The position numbers and the translations under genes were made by a program. Shown one piece after another: positions 1-9,476 of a stretch of DNA of 64,000 bases. Location of the stretch: assembly GCA_035267785.1 (NCBI GenBank), contig DATFLL010000046.1:1-64000 (forward strand), given 5' to 3'. Every line of letters starts with the position of its first letter. Within the stretch, counting starts at the first letter, position 1. The notes below the pieces were generated by a model. It did no database searches. It was given only the letters and a program-made list of their open reading frames with translations, and had not been told where the DNA came from. The stretch is from DATFLL01 sp035267785. Lineage in GTDB: Bacteria > Pseudomonadota > Gammaproteobacteria > DATFLL01.

Positions 1-2
1 TG

Positions 3-1004
3 CGCCGCTGCCCGCAGCTCATCGTGCTGCCCGTGCGTATGGCGCGCTACGCGCAGATATCCCAGCAGATCCGCGCCATCTTCGAGCGCTATACCCCGAT
101 TATCGAACCGCTGTCGCTGGACGAGGCCTTTCTGGACGTCGCCGCGAGCGAGCGCCTGTTCGGCCCGGCCGAGGCCATCGCCGCGCGCATCAAGGCCGAG
201 ATCCGCGCCGAGCTCGAGCTGGTCGCCTCGGTCGGCGTGGCACCGAACAAGTTCCTCGCCAAGCTCGCCTCGGACCTGGGCAAACCGGACGGTTTCCTGC
301 GCATCGATCCCAACGGGGTGCAGGCGTTTCTCGACCCCCTGCCGGTCACACGCCTCTGGGGCGTGGGCAAGGCGGCGGCGGCCACCTTCGAGCGCCTCGG
401 CGTTGCCACGGTCGCCCAGGCCCGGGCACTGGGCCCGGAAGTACTCGCCCACTACTTCGGCAAGCACGGGCGCGACCTGTGGGAACTCGCGCACGGGCGC
501 GACGAGCGGCCCGTGGTCAGCGACGCCGAGGCCAAGTCCATCTCCCACGAGACGACCTTCGACACGGACATACGCGACCCCGAGGTCCTGCGCGCGATCC
601 TGCTGCAGCTCACCGAACAGGTCGCCTGGCGCCTGCGCCGCCACGGCCTGCGCGGGCGCACCGTACACCTCAAGGCGCGCCTGGCCGACTTCACCACCCT
701 GACGCGTTCGCAGACACTGGCCGCGCCGACCGATGTGACACAGGAGCTGTGGCAGACCGTACGCCGTCTGTTCGACGAGCGGCTTCCGGCGGGCAAGCCG
801 GCACTGCGCCTTATCGGCATGGGCGTGAGCGGATTTGGCGACGACAGGCCGCCGGCCCAGGCGGACCTGTTCGCCCAGGCATCGTACGAACCGGCACCGG
901 GCGGCACGCGCGAGCGCGCCCTCGACCGCGTGGCCGACAGCATCAACGAGCGATTTGGACCGGCGACGCTCAAGCGCGGCGGCGGCTACGAGAACAAGCC
1001 GTAG
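3..1004 (+). CDS. dinB: DNA polymerase IV (Y-family), 5' truncated by window edge
   Basis: Error-prone translesion DNA polymerase. The reading frame is open from base 3, so the start and roughly the first 60 residues (including the first catalytic Asp) lie outside the window. The visible part holds the palm motif SLDEAFLDV with the catalytic Asp-Glu pair, the LAKLASDLGKPDG finger/palm stretch, a helix-hairpin-helix region (RLWGVGK) and the little-finger domain. Near the C-terminus QADLF is a good beta-clamp binding motif, as expected for DinB. It converges on the downstream ABC permease gene. Family assignment is firm. Confidence 0.95.
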   Translation, partial: RRCPQLIVLPVRMARYAQISQQIRAIFERYTPIIEPLSLDEAFLDVAASERLFGPAEAIAARIKAEIRAELELVASVGVAPNKFLAKLASDLGKPDGFLRIDPNGVQAFLDPLPVTRLWGVGKAAAATFERLGVATVAQARALGPEVLAHYFGKHGRDLWELAHGRDERPVVSDAEAKSISHETTFDTDIRDPEVLRAILLQLTEQVAWRLRRHGLRGRTVHLKARLADFTTLTRSQTLAAPTDVTQELWQTVRRLFDERLPAGKPALRLIGMGVSGFGDDRPPAQADLFAQASYEPAPGGTRERALDRVADSINERFGPATLKRGGGYENKP

Positions 1005-1017
1005 GCGGCGGGGGCTT

Positions 1018-1809
1018 TCAGGTGCGGATGCCGTGACCCTTGTTCAAAAGGTGCAGGCTGAAGGCGAACAACACCACGATGAAGCCGATGATGATGGCGT
1101 ACGACACGCCGATGGGGATATCGGAAGTGCCGAGGAAGCCGTAGCGAAAGGCATTGATCATGTAGAGGATCGGATTGCCGAGCGAGGCGTGGTACCAGAA
1201 AGCGGGCAGGGTCTTGATCGAATAGAACACCCCGCCCAGGTAAGTCAGCGGCGTAAGCACGAACGTGGGAATGATCGAGATGTCGTCGAAGCTCTTGGCG
1301 AACACGCCGTTGATGAAGCCGCCCAGGGCGAACAACGTCGATGTCAGGATAAAGGTGGTGACGATGACCCAGGCGTTGTGGATCTGGAAGGTCGCGAAGA
1401 ACAGCGAGACGATGGTCACGGCCACCCCCACGCACAGCCCGCGTGCCACACCCCCGGCGACAAAGCCGAGCAGGATGAGATAGTTCGGCACCGGAGAGAC
1501 CATCATCTCCTCGATGTGGCGCTGGAACTTGGAACCGAAGAACGAGGACACCACATTGGCGTAGGAGTGGTTGATCACGGCCATCATGATCAGGCCCGGC
1601 ACGATGTAGTCCATGTACCGGTAGCCGTCCATCTCCCCGATGCGCGAGCCGATGAGGTTGCCGAAGATCAAAAAGTACAGCGCCGTGGTGATCATCGGCG
1701 GCAGGATGGTCTGAATCCAGATGCGTACGAAACGCAGGACCTCCTTGATGACGATGGTCTGAAAGGCGGTATATTTCTGCCGCGCCGTCATGCCCTGGCT
1801 CTTGCTCAT
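1018..1809 (-). CDS. yadH: ABC-2 type transporter permease (YadH-like)
   Basis: Inner-membrane permease of an ABC exporter, 263 residues with about six hydrophobic segments typical of ABC2_membrane proteins. The signature region near residues 70-100 (IVPGLIMMAVINHSYANV) resembles E. coli YadH. Its start codon overlaps the stop of the upstream ATPase gene by 4 bp (ATGA), so the two are translationally coupled and form one exporter. The substrate of YadGH-type exporters is not established. Confidence 0.9.
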   Translation of the reverse strand: MSKSQGMTARQKYTAFQTIVIKEVLRFVRIWIQTILPPMITTALYFLIFGNLIGSRIGEMDGYRYMDYIVPGLIMMAVINHSYANVVSSFFGSKFQRHIEEMMVSPVPNYLILLGFVAGGVARGLCVGVAVTIVSLFFATFQIHNAWVIVTTFILTSTLFALGGFINGVFAKSFDDISIIPTFVLTPLTYLGGVFYSIKTLPAFWYHASLGNPILYMINAFRYGFLGTSDIPIGVSYAIIIGFIVVLFAFSLHLLNKGHGIRT

Positions 1810-2723
1810 CGGCTGGCGTCCACCAGGTGCATGAACAACTGCTCGAGACGATTGCTCTTGTTGCGCATGCTCAGGACCTCGATGCCGTGGGCGGCCAGGT
1901 CGACAAAGACCTGGTTGATTCCCTTGTCCTTGGATATCTCAACCTCGAGCGTGTGGTCGTCGACCAGATTGACGGTATGGCCCGGCAGCTCGGGCAGGCG
2001 CTCGATCGGATCGGCCAAATCGAGTATGAAGGTCTCTGTCTGCAGTTGGCCGAGCAGACGCTTCATGCTGGTGTTTTCGATGAGCTCACCGTGGTCGATG
2101 ATGCCGATGTTGCGGCACAGGCTCTCGGCCTCCTCCAGGTAATGGGTGGTGAGGATGATGGTCGTGCCGCGCGCGTTGATTTCGCGCATGAATTTCCACA
2201 TGGAACGCCGAATCTCGATATCCACCCCTGCGGTCGGCTCATCGAGGATCAACAGCCGCGGCTGGTGCACGAGCGCCCGGGCGATCATCAACCGGCGCTT
2301 CATGCCGCCGGACAGGTTGCGCGCCATGGTCTGGCGCTGCTCCCACAGCCCGAGCTGTTTCAGACAGCCTTCGGCGCGCTCGAAGGCCTCGCGGCGCTCG
2401 ATACCATAATAACCGGCCTGGTTGACGACGATCTCCACGGCCGGCTCGAAGACGTTGAAGTTGAATTCCTGCGGCACGAGGCCGAGGTAGGTCTTGGCCT
2501 TGGGGAAATCGACGTCGATGTCGGTGCCGAAGATCTCGACCGTCCCGCCGGTCTTATTGACCAGGGAGGCGATGATTCCGATCGTAGTGGATTTGCCTGC
2601 ACCGTTGGGGCCGAGCAACGCGAAGAAATCGCCTTCCTCGACGTCCAGATCGATCCCCTTGAGGGCCTGGAAGCCGTTGGCGTAGGTCTTGGTCAGATTG
2701 CGAATAGAGAGTGCTTTGGTCAT
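1806..2723 (-). CDS. yadG: ABC transporter ATP-binding protein (YadG-like)
   Basis: Cytoplasmic ATPase partner of the YadH-like permease, 305 residues. Walker A GPNGAGKST, Q-loop (VPQEF), signature LSGGMKRR, Walker B LLILDEPT and the switch His (TTHYLEE) are all present. I use the ATG at 2723 rather than the longer frame to 2762 because the protein then begins MTKALSIRNL, directly at the first beta strand of the fold. The C-terminal ~90 residues form the accessory domain seen in YadG/CcmA-type exporters. Two-gene operon with the permease. Confidence 0.92.
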   Translation of the reverse strand: MTKALSIRNLTKTYANGFQALKGIDLDVEEGDFFALLGPNGAGKSTTIGIIASLVNKTGGTVEIFGTDIDVDFPKAKTYLGLVPQEFNFNVFEPAVEIVVNQAGYYGIERREAFERAEGCLKQLGLWEQRQTMARNLSGGMKRRLMIARALVHQPRLLILDEPTAGVDIEIRRSMWKFMREINARGTTIILTTHYLEEAESLCRNIGIIDHGELIENTSMKRLLGQLQTETFILDLADPIERLPELPGHTVNLVDDHTLEVEISKDKGINQVFVDLAAHGIEVLSMRNKSNRLEQLFMHLVDASR

Positions 2724-2870
2724 GGCCTGGGAGGTTCGATGACCGTGGCGGGCAGACGACAAAAACCGGTGGGCGCGGCGCCGACGGACGCCCGCTAAGT
2801 TAACACGTCGTTGAACTGGAACGAAGCCGTGCGGGCCGGCCGGATTTGGCCGACCCGCAGGCCGTCGCGC

Positions 2871-3137
2871 TTACCAGCGCTTCTGCGGGCGCGGAGCGCG
2901 CTCCTGGGCCTCGTTGATGCGCAGGGCCCGGCCACCCATATCCTGGCCGTTGAGGGCCTGGATGGCGGCCTCGGCATCGGCCGCTTCCATCTCGACGAAA
3001 CCGAAACCGCGCGGGCGGCCGGTCTCGCGATCGTTGATCAGTTTGACGGAATGGACGGCACCATGACGCTCGAAGAGCTCACGGACCTCGTCTTCCGAGG
3101 CGGTAAAGGGCAGGTTGCCAACATAAATGGACTTCAT
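2871..3137 (-). CDS. Small RRM-domain RNA-binding protein
   Basis: Single RNA-recognition-motif protein of 88 residues. RNP2 (IYVGNL) is at residues 4-9 and RNP1 (RGFGFVEM) around 43-50, with the aromatic RNA-stacking residues intact; the tail is short, Arg/Pro-rich and basic. Bacterial single-RRM proteins (Rbp type) are thought to act as RNA chaperones, often cold-inducible. A close paralogue lies at 12068-12337 in this window. A leader of about 370 bp without genes precedes it, which could hold a long 5' UTR. Confidence 0.9.
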   Translation of the reverse strand: MKSIYVGNLPFTASEDEVRELFERHGAVHSVKLINDRETGRPRGFGFVEMEAADAEAAIQALNGQDMGGRALRINEAQERAPRPQKRW

Positions 3138-3506
3138 CTTCGTATCTTCACTCTAAAAATATCGGTCGGGATAAAACCCGGCCATCACACATTGCGCGTT
3201 CCGAATCGTCACCAGCGAGGCGGCGCAGCTGCCGCAAGTACCGGCCACAGAACGTTCGGCCCGCTCCGGCGGTCGTTCGCTTGTCTTCTAAATCAGGAGT
3301 ATTCGAGGCGGAAGGTTTGACCAGGCGCATCGGCAGATAAAGAGGAAAGGTCCCGAACCTGGCCGAAGCATAGGACAAAACCTACACTGTGTATAGCCAA
3401 ATTTTCACGGCGCCCGCCTGGCGCGGCAACTGTACAGCCCGGCGGGAACTTGGCATTCTCGGTTGACTCGAAGATCACATATCCACCGTATCCCAGGGGA
3501 ATTGAC
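3138..3506. other. Divergent intergenic region, no gene
   Basis: About 370 bp between the RRM gene (leftward) and pepN (rightward). Short open frames here have poor composition and no family resemblance. It must carry both promoters. On the leftward strand a short hairpin (CGGG-TTTTAT-CCCG) lies about 40 bp before the RRM start. TTGACT at about 3463 could be a -35 for pepN, but no convincing -10 follows. Confidence 0.4.
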
Positions 3507-6182
3507 ATGGCCGATATCGGCAAAGATGGTGCCAACGCGGCGCCGGGGGCGATTTTTCTCAAGGACTACACGCCGCCGGCCTATCTGGTGGACACGGCCG
3601 AGCTGGACTTCGAGCTCGACGCCGAAACCACCACCGTACGCTCCCGGCTGAGCATGCACCGCAATCCCGTCGTCGCGCACGACGCCGCGCCCCTGGTGCT
3701 GGACGGCCAGGACCTGGAGTTGGTCTCGCTGACGCTGGACGGGCGCGGCCTGGAGGCCAACGAATATAAGGTGGGTGAGGAGTCACTCACCATCGAAAAC
3801 GTACCCGAGCGCTTCACCCTGGAGGTCGAAACGCGCATCCATCCGGCGGCCAACACCGCCCTGGAGGGTCTGTACGCCTCGGGCGGCATGCTGTGCACGC
3901 AATGCGAGGCCGAGGGCTTTCGGCGGATCACCTATTATCCGGACCGCCCCGATGTGATGGCGGTGTTCACCGTCACCCTGCTCGCCGATCGCGAGCGCTA
4001 CCCCGTGCTGCTGTCCAACGGCAATCCCTTCGAAAGCCAGGTGCTCGACGACGGCCGCCAGCGCGTGCGCTGGCACGATCCCCATCCCAAGCCGAGCTAC
4101 CTGTTCGCCCTGGTAGGCGGCGCGCTCGACTACCACGAGGATCACTACACCACCTGCGGCGGGCGCGAGGTGACGCTGCGCATCTACGTCGAACCGCGCA
4201 ACCTCGGCAAGTGCGAGCACGCCATGGCCTGCCTCAAACAGGCTATGCGCTGGGACGAGGAGACCTACGGGCGCGAGTACGATCTGGATGTCTTCAACAT
4301 CGTCGCGGTGGACGATTTCAACATGGGGGCCATGGAAAACAAGGGGCTGAACATCTTCAACGCCGCCTGCGTGCTCGCCAGCCCCGAGACGGCCACGGAC
4401 GACGACTACTACAACATCCAGGGCATCGTCGGCCACGAATACTTTCACAACTGGTCGGGTAACCGTGTGACCTGCCGCGACTGGTTCCAGCTCAGCCTCA
4501 AGGAAGGCTTCACGGTCTTCCGCGATCAGGAATTCAGCGCCGACATGAACTCGGCCGCGGTCAAACGCATCGGCGAAGTCAATATCCTGCGCACCCATCA
4601 GTTCGCCCAGGACGCCGGCCCGATGGCCCACCCGGTGCGCCCGGACTCCTATATCGAGATCAGCAATTTCTACACCGTGACCGTCTACAACAAAGGGGCG
4701 GAGGTCGTGCGCATGGTGCGCAATCTGCTCGGCGCCGAGGGCTTTCGCCGGGGCACGGATCTCTACTTCGAACGCCACGACGGCCAGGCGGTCACCACTG
4801 ACGATTTCATCCGGGCCATGGAGGATGCCAACGAGGTCGATCTGACGCAATTCAAGCTCTGGTATGACCAGGCCGGCACGCCCGAGCTGCGCGTGCGCGC
4901 CGAACACGATCCGAACACCCGCACCTACACCCTGCACGTGCGCCAGAGCTGCCCCGCCACGCCCGGCCAGCCCGACAAGGCGCCCTTTCACATCCCGCTG
5001 GCGGTCGGTCTGCTCGACGCCGAGGGCAGGGAGCTGCCCTTGCGCCTGGCCGGCGAGTCGGCGCCGGTCAGCGGCACGCGCATGCTGGAGGTGCGCGAGG
5101 CCGAGCAGCGCTTCAGCTTCGTCGATATTGCCGAACCACCGGTCGCCTCGCTGCTGCGCGGCTTCTCGGCACCGGTCAAGGTGCTCATGGACCGCACGGA
5201 CGCCGAGCTCGCCTTTTTGCTCGCCCACGACAGCGACGAGTTCAACCGGTGGGACGCCGGGCAACAGCTGGCGATCCATACGCTGCTGCGCCTCATTCCC
5301 GCCTGGCAGGCCGGGGAGTCGCTGGCGCTGGACGACGGCTTCGTCGATGCGTTCGGGCGCGTCCTGGCCGACCGCAGCGCCGACCCGGCGCTCGTCGCCC
5401 AGGCCCTGACCCTCCCTTCGGAGGCCTACCTCGCCGACCAGTGCGAGGTCGTCGACGTGGCGGCCATTCACGCGGTGCGTCAGTTCGCGCGCAAGCGCCT
5501 GGCCGAGGCCCTGCGCGAGCAATGGGAGGCGACGTACGCGGCGCTGGCCGACGACGGTCCCTATCGATTTACGGCCGAGGGGATGGCGCGGCGCTGGCTG
5601 AAAAACCTCGCACTGGGTTACCTGATGGAGCTCGACGAAGGCGCGGGGGACATCCAGGCCCGATGCCTGGACCAATTCGAGAGCGCCAACAACATGACAG
5701 ACGCGCTCGGGGCGCTGGGCACCCTGGTCCATCACGATATCCCGGCGCGCGAACGGGCACTGGATGCGTTCTACGAGCGCTGGGAGGACGACCCGCAGGT
5801 CGTAGACAAGTGGTTCGCGCTGCAGGCCGGCTCGCGCCTGCCCGACACGCTGGCACGGGTCAAGGCCTTGATGAACCACCCGGCATTCAAGCTCACCAAC
5901 CCGAACAAGGTGCGTGCCTTAATCGGCCGTTTCTGCCAGGGCAACCCGGTACGCTTTCATGCCGCCGACGGCTCCGGCTACGCCTTCCTGGCCGATCAGG
6001 TGCTGGCTCTGGACGGGCTCAACCCGCAGATTGCGGCTCGGCTGCTCGGCGCGATGAGCCGGTGGCGGCGCTACGACGAGGCACGCGGTGCGCTGATGCG
6101 CGCCCAACTCGAGCGCGTGCGAAGCCGCCCGGGGATATCCAAGGACGTTTACGAAATCGCCGCCAAGAGCCTCGATCAGTAA
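3507..6182 (+). CDS. pepN: Aminopeptidase N (M1 zinc metallopeptidase)
   Basis: Cytosolic broad-specificity aminopeptidase, 891 residues from ATG 3507, close to the usual gammaproteobacterial PepN length. The substrate-binding GAMEN motif (MGAMENKGLN) and the zinc site HEYFHNWSGN...LKEGFTV (HExxH plus distant Glu) are intact. The C-terminal helical repeat domain is full length. I prefer ATG 3507, preceded by AGGGGA at good spacing, over the upstream frame start at 3450. Converges with the GH100 gene with 24 bp between stops. Confidence 0.96.
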   Translation: MADIGKDGANAAPGAIFLKDYTPPAYLVDTAELDFELDAETTTVRSRLSMHRNPVVAHDAAPLVLDGQDLELVSLTLDGRGLEANEYKVGEESLTIENVPERFTLEVETRIHPAANTALEGLYASGGMLCTQCEAEGFRRITYYPDRPDVMAVFTVTLLADRERYPVLLSNGNPFESQVLDDGRQRVRWHDPHPKPSYLFALVGGALDYHEDHYTTCGGREVTLRIYVEPRNLGKCEHAMACLKQAMRWDEETYGREYDLDVFNIVAVDDFNMGAMENKGLNIFNAACVLASPETATDDDYYNIQGIVGHEYFHNWSGNRVTCRDWFQLSLKEGFTVFRDQEFSADMNSAAVKRIGEVNILRTHQFAQDAGPMAHPVRPDSYIEISNFYTVTVYNKGAEVVRMVRNLLGAEGFRRGTDLYFERHDGQAVTTDDFIRAMEDANEVDLTQFKLWYDQAGTPELRVRAEHDPNTRTYTLHVRQSCPATPGQPDKAPFHIPLAVGLLDAEGRELPLRLAGESAPVSGTRMLEVREAEQRFSFVDIAEPPVASLLRGFSAPVKVLMDRTDAELAFLLAHDSDEFNRWDAGQQLAIHTLLRLIPAWQAGESLALDDGFVDAFGRVLADRSADPALVAQALTLPSEAYLADQCEVVDVAAIHAVRQFARKRLAEALREQWEATYAALADDGPYRFTAEGMARRWLKNLALGYLMELDEGAGDIQARCLDQFESANNMTDALGALGTLVHHDIPARERALDAFYERWEDDPQVVDKWFALQAGSRLPDTLARVKALMNHPAFKLTNPNKVRALIGRFCQGNPVRFHAADGSGYAFLADQVLALDGLNPQIAARLLGAMSRWRRYDEARGALMRAQLERVRSRPGISKDVYEIAAKSLDQ

Positions 6183-6206
6183 GGCGGTTCGATCACGCCC
6201 CGAGGA

Positions 6207-7574
6207 TTATTCGGCTCGTCCCAGGGCGAGGCGCTGCACCGCCTCGGGGTCGTCCAGGAATTTTTGCGCAAGGATCAGGCTGGCCGCCGACCAGGTCTGA
6301 TTGTAGTTGGCCCGCCGGCCGATGAAACGGCCGCTGCGCCCGTCGTAATACTCCGGCCAGCGATCGCCGGGCAGGCGATTGAAGGCCAACTCATAGCTGC
6401 GCCGCGCCAGATCCTCGCGCCCGACCGCCAGTGCGGCGGCCACGAAGGGCCACAGCAGAGTCGGCCAATTGCCCCCGTTGTGGTACGACCACGGCGTGTT
6501 CTTCGGGTCCGAGCCGGTCGACAGGTGCCACTCCTGCCCTTCCATCGCCGGATAACAAATCTTCACCGGCATGGTGCCGATCAGACTGTCCCAGCGCGTC
6601 TCGAATACCTGCATAATGCGTTCGGAATGGTTGCGCTCGGCGAGCCCGAACATCACCGCAAGCAGATTGCCCAGCGAGAAGAACCTGAAGTCCATGCGCC
6701 CGGGTCCCAGGTTGCCGACCAGGTAACCGGCCTCGTCGGGCAGCCAATCGACCACCCACTCCGGGATGCTCTCGGGATAGATGTTCAGCTGGTTGTTGCT
6801 GTCGTGGCCGAAGACCTCGGTGCGGTAGCGATGGATGTCGTTCAGACGCGCCAGGTCGAGCCAGTAAAAACGCCGCACGTAATCCGTGAGCAAATCCAGG
6901 CGCTTGGCCATCTGTTCCAATACTGGATGGCAATCCGGATCGTCGGCGTCCAGCAGCTCGCGCCCGACGTTCAGGATGGCGTAGAACAGCGATTGGATCT
7001 CCAGCGGATGGCCATACACACCCATACGCCGGTCGATCATGAACGAGGCGTCCGGCACCAGCAGCGTGGGAAAGACCTCAAAGTGGTCGCGCAGGCAGAT
7101 GTTCATGATCATCCGGATGCCGCGCTGGACCTCATCGTCACGCACCAGGGAATCGTCGCCGCTGACGCGCGTATAGGCGGCCAATATCACGAGCCACCAC
7201 ATCATGGAATCGACCGGTGCGACGCGCCCGATGGCGCGATCGCCGAAGTCGGCGTGCACGTCCTGGCCGCCGTCTTCACGGAACGTGACGCGAAAGCTGG
7301 CCGGCATCACGCGGGGCAGCATCTGATGGCCTTCTTGCTCGGCCTGTTGGTCGCGCAGCGTCAGGATAATCTGGAGGAAGTTACGAACGATTTCAGTGTC
7401 GCCATCGAGCAGAAATACAAAGGCAGACGGGACAAAATCGCGAACAAAGCAATCGGCATAGTTGTCCGCGGGGGCATTGGGGTCATTGCTGGCGATGGTG
7501 CCGACGGCGCGGCCCTCGTAATAGACCTTGGCCTTATTCAACACCTCATAGGCTTGTGACAATACATCCGACAC
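6207..7574 (-). CDS. GH100 alkaline/neutral invertase
   Basis: Cytosolic sucrose hydrolase (sucrose to glucose and fructose), 455 residues. It matches plant and cyanobacterial neutral invertases along its length: the acid/base Asp region IGRVAPVDSMMWW, the nucleophile-side region ICYPAMEGQEWHL, and HNGGNWPTLLWP are recognisable. The start is the GTG at 7574, preceded by a perfect AAGGAGG at 5-6 nt spacing; the frame reaches back to 7715 but that part is low-quality sequence. Divergent from lpxC. In autotrophs and halotolerant bacteria such enzymes go with sucrose as an osmolyte; no sucrose synthesis gene is in view. Confidence 0.9.
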   Translation of the reverse strand: MSDVLSQAYEVLNKAKVYYEGRAVGTIASNDPNAPADNYADCFVRDFVPSAFVFLLDGDTEIVRNFLQIILTLRDQQAEQEGHQMLPRVMPASFRVTFREDGGQDVHADFGDRAIGRVAPVDSMMWWLVILAAYTRVSGDDSLVRDDEVQRGIRMIMNICLRDHFEVFPTLLVPDASFMIDRRMGVYGHPLEIQSLFYAILNVGRELLDADDPDCHPVLEQMAKRLDLLTDYVRRFYWLDLARLNDIHRYRTEVFGHDSNNQLNIYPESIPEWVVDWLPDEAGYLVGNLGPGRMDFRFFSLGNLLAVMFGLAERNHSERIMQVFETRWDSLIGTMPVKICYPAMEGQEWHLSTGSDPKNTPWSYHNGGNWPTLLWPFVAAALAVGREDLARRSYELAFNRLPGDRWPEYYDGRSGRFIGRRANYNQTWSAASLILAQKFLDDPEAVQRLALGRAE

Positions 7575-7789
7575 TGGCTCCTCCTTGCTCGACGGCACGC
7601 GGCCAACGTTGACGCAACCGGTTAGACAATGCAAGAGCGGCTCACCCGCCGACGGCACCAGAATACGCCATCGGACGGGCGGTGCGCCCCACCGTAGTGC
7701 GCGCCGGCATTCCAAACGGGCGAGTGGCCGCGAATCATCGTTGCCGGGCCGGGCCGGCCGCGTGGCACGGATAGTGCTTTGACAGTTTC

Positions 7790-8734
7790 ATGACACTCGA
7801 TGCTTGGCGACAACGCACCATCAACAACGCCATTCGCGCCACCGGCATCGGCCTGCACAGCGGCGAGCGCACGACGATCACTCTGCGGCCGGCACCGCCG
7901 GGAAGCGGCGTCGTGTTCCGACGCATCGACCGCGATCCGACGCGGACGATTCCCGCCAGGCTGTGCAACGTGAGCGATACGAATCTCGGTACGACCCTGG
8001 CCGTGGACGGCATCAGTGTCGCCACCGTCGAACACCTGCTCTCGGCACTGGCCGGTCTGGGCATCGACAACATCGGAGTCGACGTCGACGGACCCGAAAT
8101 CCCCATCATGGACGGCAGCGCCTCGCCGTTCGTGTTCCTGCTCGAATCGGCGGGTATCCATGAGCAGACCGCAGCCAAGCGCTTCATTCGCGTGCGGCGA
8201 TCGGTAACGGTGCGCGACGGCGACAAGTGGGCGAGTCTCGAACCCTATGCCGGCTTTCGCGCCGACTTCACCATTGACTTCAGTCACCCGGTTTTCGAAG
8301 GCCGCGGCCAGAGCCTGGTCATGGACTTCACGCGTCGCTCTTACGTCAAGGAAATTAGCCGTGCGCGCACCTTCGGCTTCCTGCGCGATCTGGAACGCCT
8401 GCGCGCCCAGCGCCGCGCCTTGGGCGGCAGCGTCGACAACGCGATTGTGCTCGACGAACATCGCGTCGTGAACCGCGACGGGCTGCGCTCGCGCGACGAG
8501 TTCGTGCGTCACAAGATTCTTGATGCGATCGGCGATCTCTCACTCCGGGGAGAGAGACCGACCGGCGGCATCCTCGGCGCATATACCGCCTACCGCTCGG
8601 GCCACGCATTGAACGTGGCCCTGCTGCGCGCCCTGCTGGCCGATCCCGATGCCTGGGAGGAGGCCACCTTGCAGGGGCCGGCCGCTGAGTTCGGATCAGG
8701 CCTGCCGCCCGGCACTCCGGTTTATGCCTACTGA
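7790..8734 (+). CDS. lpxC: UDP-3-O-acyl-N-acetylglucosamine deacetylase (LpxC)
   Basis: Zn-dependent deacetylase catalysing the committed step of lipid A synthesis, 314 residues. The N-terminal IRATGIGLHSGERTTITLRP matches LpxC. EH at residues 81-82 (VEHLLSAL) gives the catalytic Glu and first zinc His; FVRHKILDAIGDL gives the second His and the Asp; SGHALN gives the catalytic His. All active-site residues are present. It stands alone, away from the cell-division cluster (ftsZ-lpxC) where the gene usually lies, so it may be a second copy. No clear Shine-Dalgarno precedes the ATG. Confidence 0.93.
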   Translation: MTLDAWRQRTINNAIRATGIGLHSGERTTITLRPAPPGSGVVFRRIDRDPTRTIPARLCNVSDTNLGTTLAVDGISVATVEHLLSALAGLGIDNIGVDVDGPEIPIMDGSASPFVFLLESAGIHEQTAAKRFIRVRRSVTVRDGDKWASLEPYAGFRADFTIDFSHPVFEGRGQSLVMDFTRRSYVKEISRARTFGFLRDLERLRAQRRALGGSVDNAIVLDEHRVVNRDGLRSRDEFVRHKILDAIGDLSLRGERPTGGILGAYTAYRSGHALNVALLRALLADPDAWEEATLQGPAAEFGSGLPPGTPVYAY

Positions 8735-8754
8735 GCGCGACCGCTCGGAAGGCA

Positions 8755-9372
8755 TCAAGCGAGACTTGCGCGCACGCCGTCGAGCACGAATTGAACGGCC
8801 AGCGCGGCGAGCAACAATCCGAACAGGCGGCTGATCACATTCGTCCCCGTCTCCCCCAACAGTCGCATGATCCGCGACGCCAGCAGTAAGGACACCAGGG
8901 TCAGGCCCAGGACGCACAACAGCACGCCGAGCATGCCGAGGTGCACGGCCAAATCGTGAGGCGACGAGGCCATCAACAAAACGCTTGTCAGCGCTCCCGG
9001 CCCCGCGATGAGCGGAAAGGCCAGCGGGAACACCGTGATGTCGGGCCGGTGTTCGGCCTCGATCTGCTCGCGAACGGTGGTCGAACGAAGACCCGATTGA
9101 CGTGCGAACACCATGTCGATGGACAGGAGAAACAACAACACGCCGCCGGCGATACGAAAGGCCGGAATGCCGATGCCCAGGCGCATCAGCAACTCGTCCC
9201 CGATAAGGAAAAACACAACCAAAATCGCTGTCGCCAGCGCGCAGGCCCTAAACGCCGTGCGCCGCTGATCCCGGTGCGGCGCATCACGGCTGAGCACCCA
9301 GAACAGCGCTGCCACCCCGATGGGGTCGACGACAATAAGCAGTACGACGAAGCTGTTGGCCAGTATGTCCAT
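8755..9372 (-). CDS. MarC family integral membrane protein (UPF0056)
   Basis: Six-TM inner-membrane protein of the MarC/YchE family, function unproven. 205 residues from ATG 9372. N-terminal NSFVVLLIVVDPIGVAALF matches the family signature (DPxG in TM1), and FPLAFPLIAGPGALTSVLL is the repeated-half signature. The frame extends upstream to 9447 but the extension is Arg/Ala-rich and unlike the family. Converges with lpxC. Confidence 0.88.
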   Translation of the reverse strand: MDILANSFVVLLIVVDPIGVAALFWVLSRDAPHRDQRRTAFRACALATAILVVFFLIGDELLMRLGIGIPAFRIAGGVLLFLLSIDMVFARQSGLRSTTVREQIEAEHRPDITVFPLAFPLIAGPGALTSVLLMASSPHDLAVHLGMLGVLLCVLGLTLVSLLLASRIMRLLGETGTNVISRLFGLLLAALAVQFVLDGVRASLA

Positions 9373-9476
9373 GCATCGATTATAGCCGGCCGCCGTGCGG
9401 GCACCGGCCGGTGGCTTGCCGGGCCTTGCGATCCGCGCTAGTGTCATGACTCCCTGACAAGACGCGGAGCGCGACG

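Noticed and set aside
3148..3378. 76-codon minus-strand frame upstream of the first RRM gene
   Set aside because: No SD, odd composition, no family resemblance, and it overlaps the probable RRM leader.
3783..5879. 698-codon minus-strand frame inside pepN
   Set aside because: A shadow of the strongly biased pepN reading frame; no domains and His/Val/Arg-rich translation.
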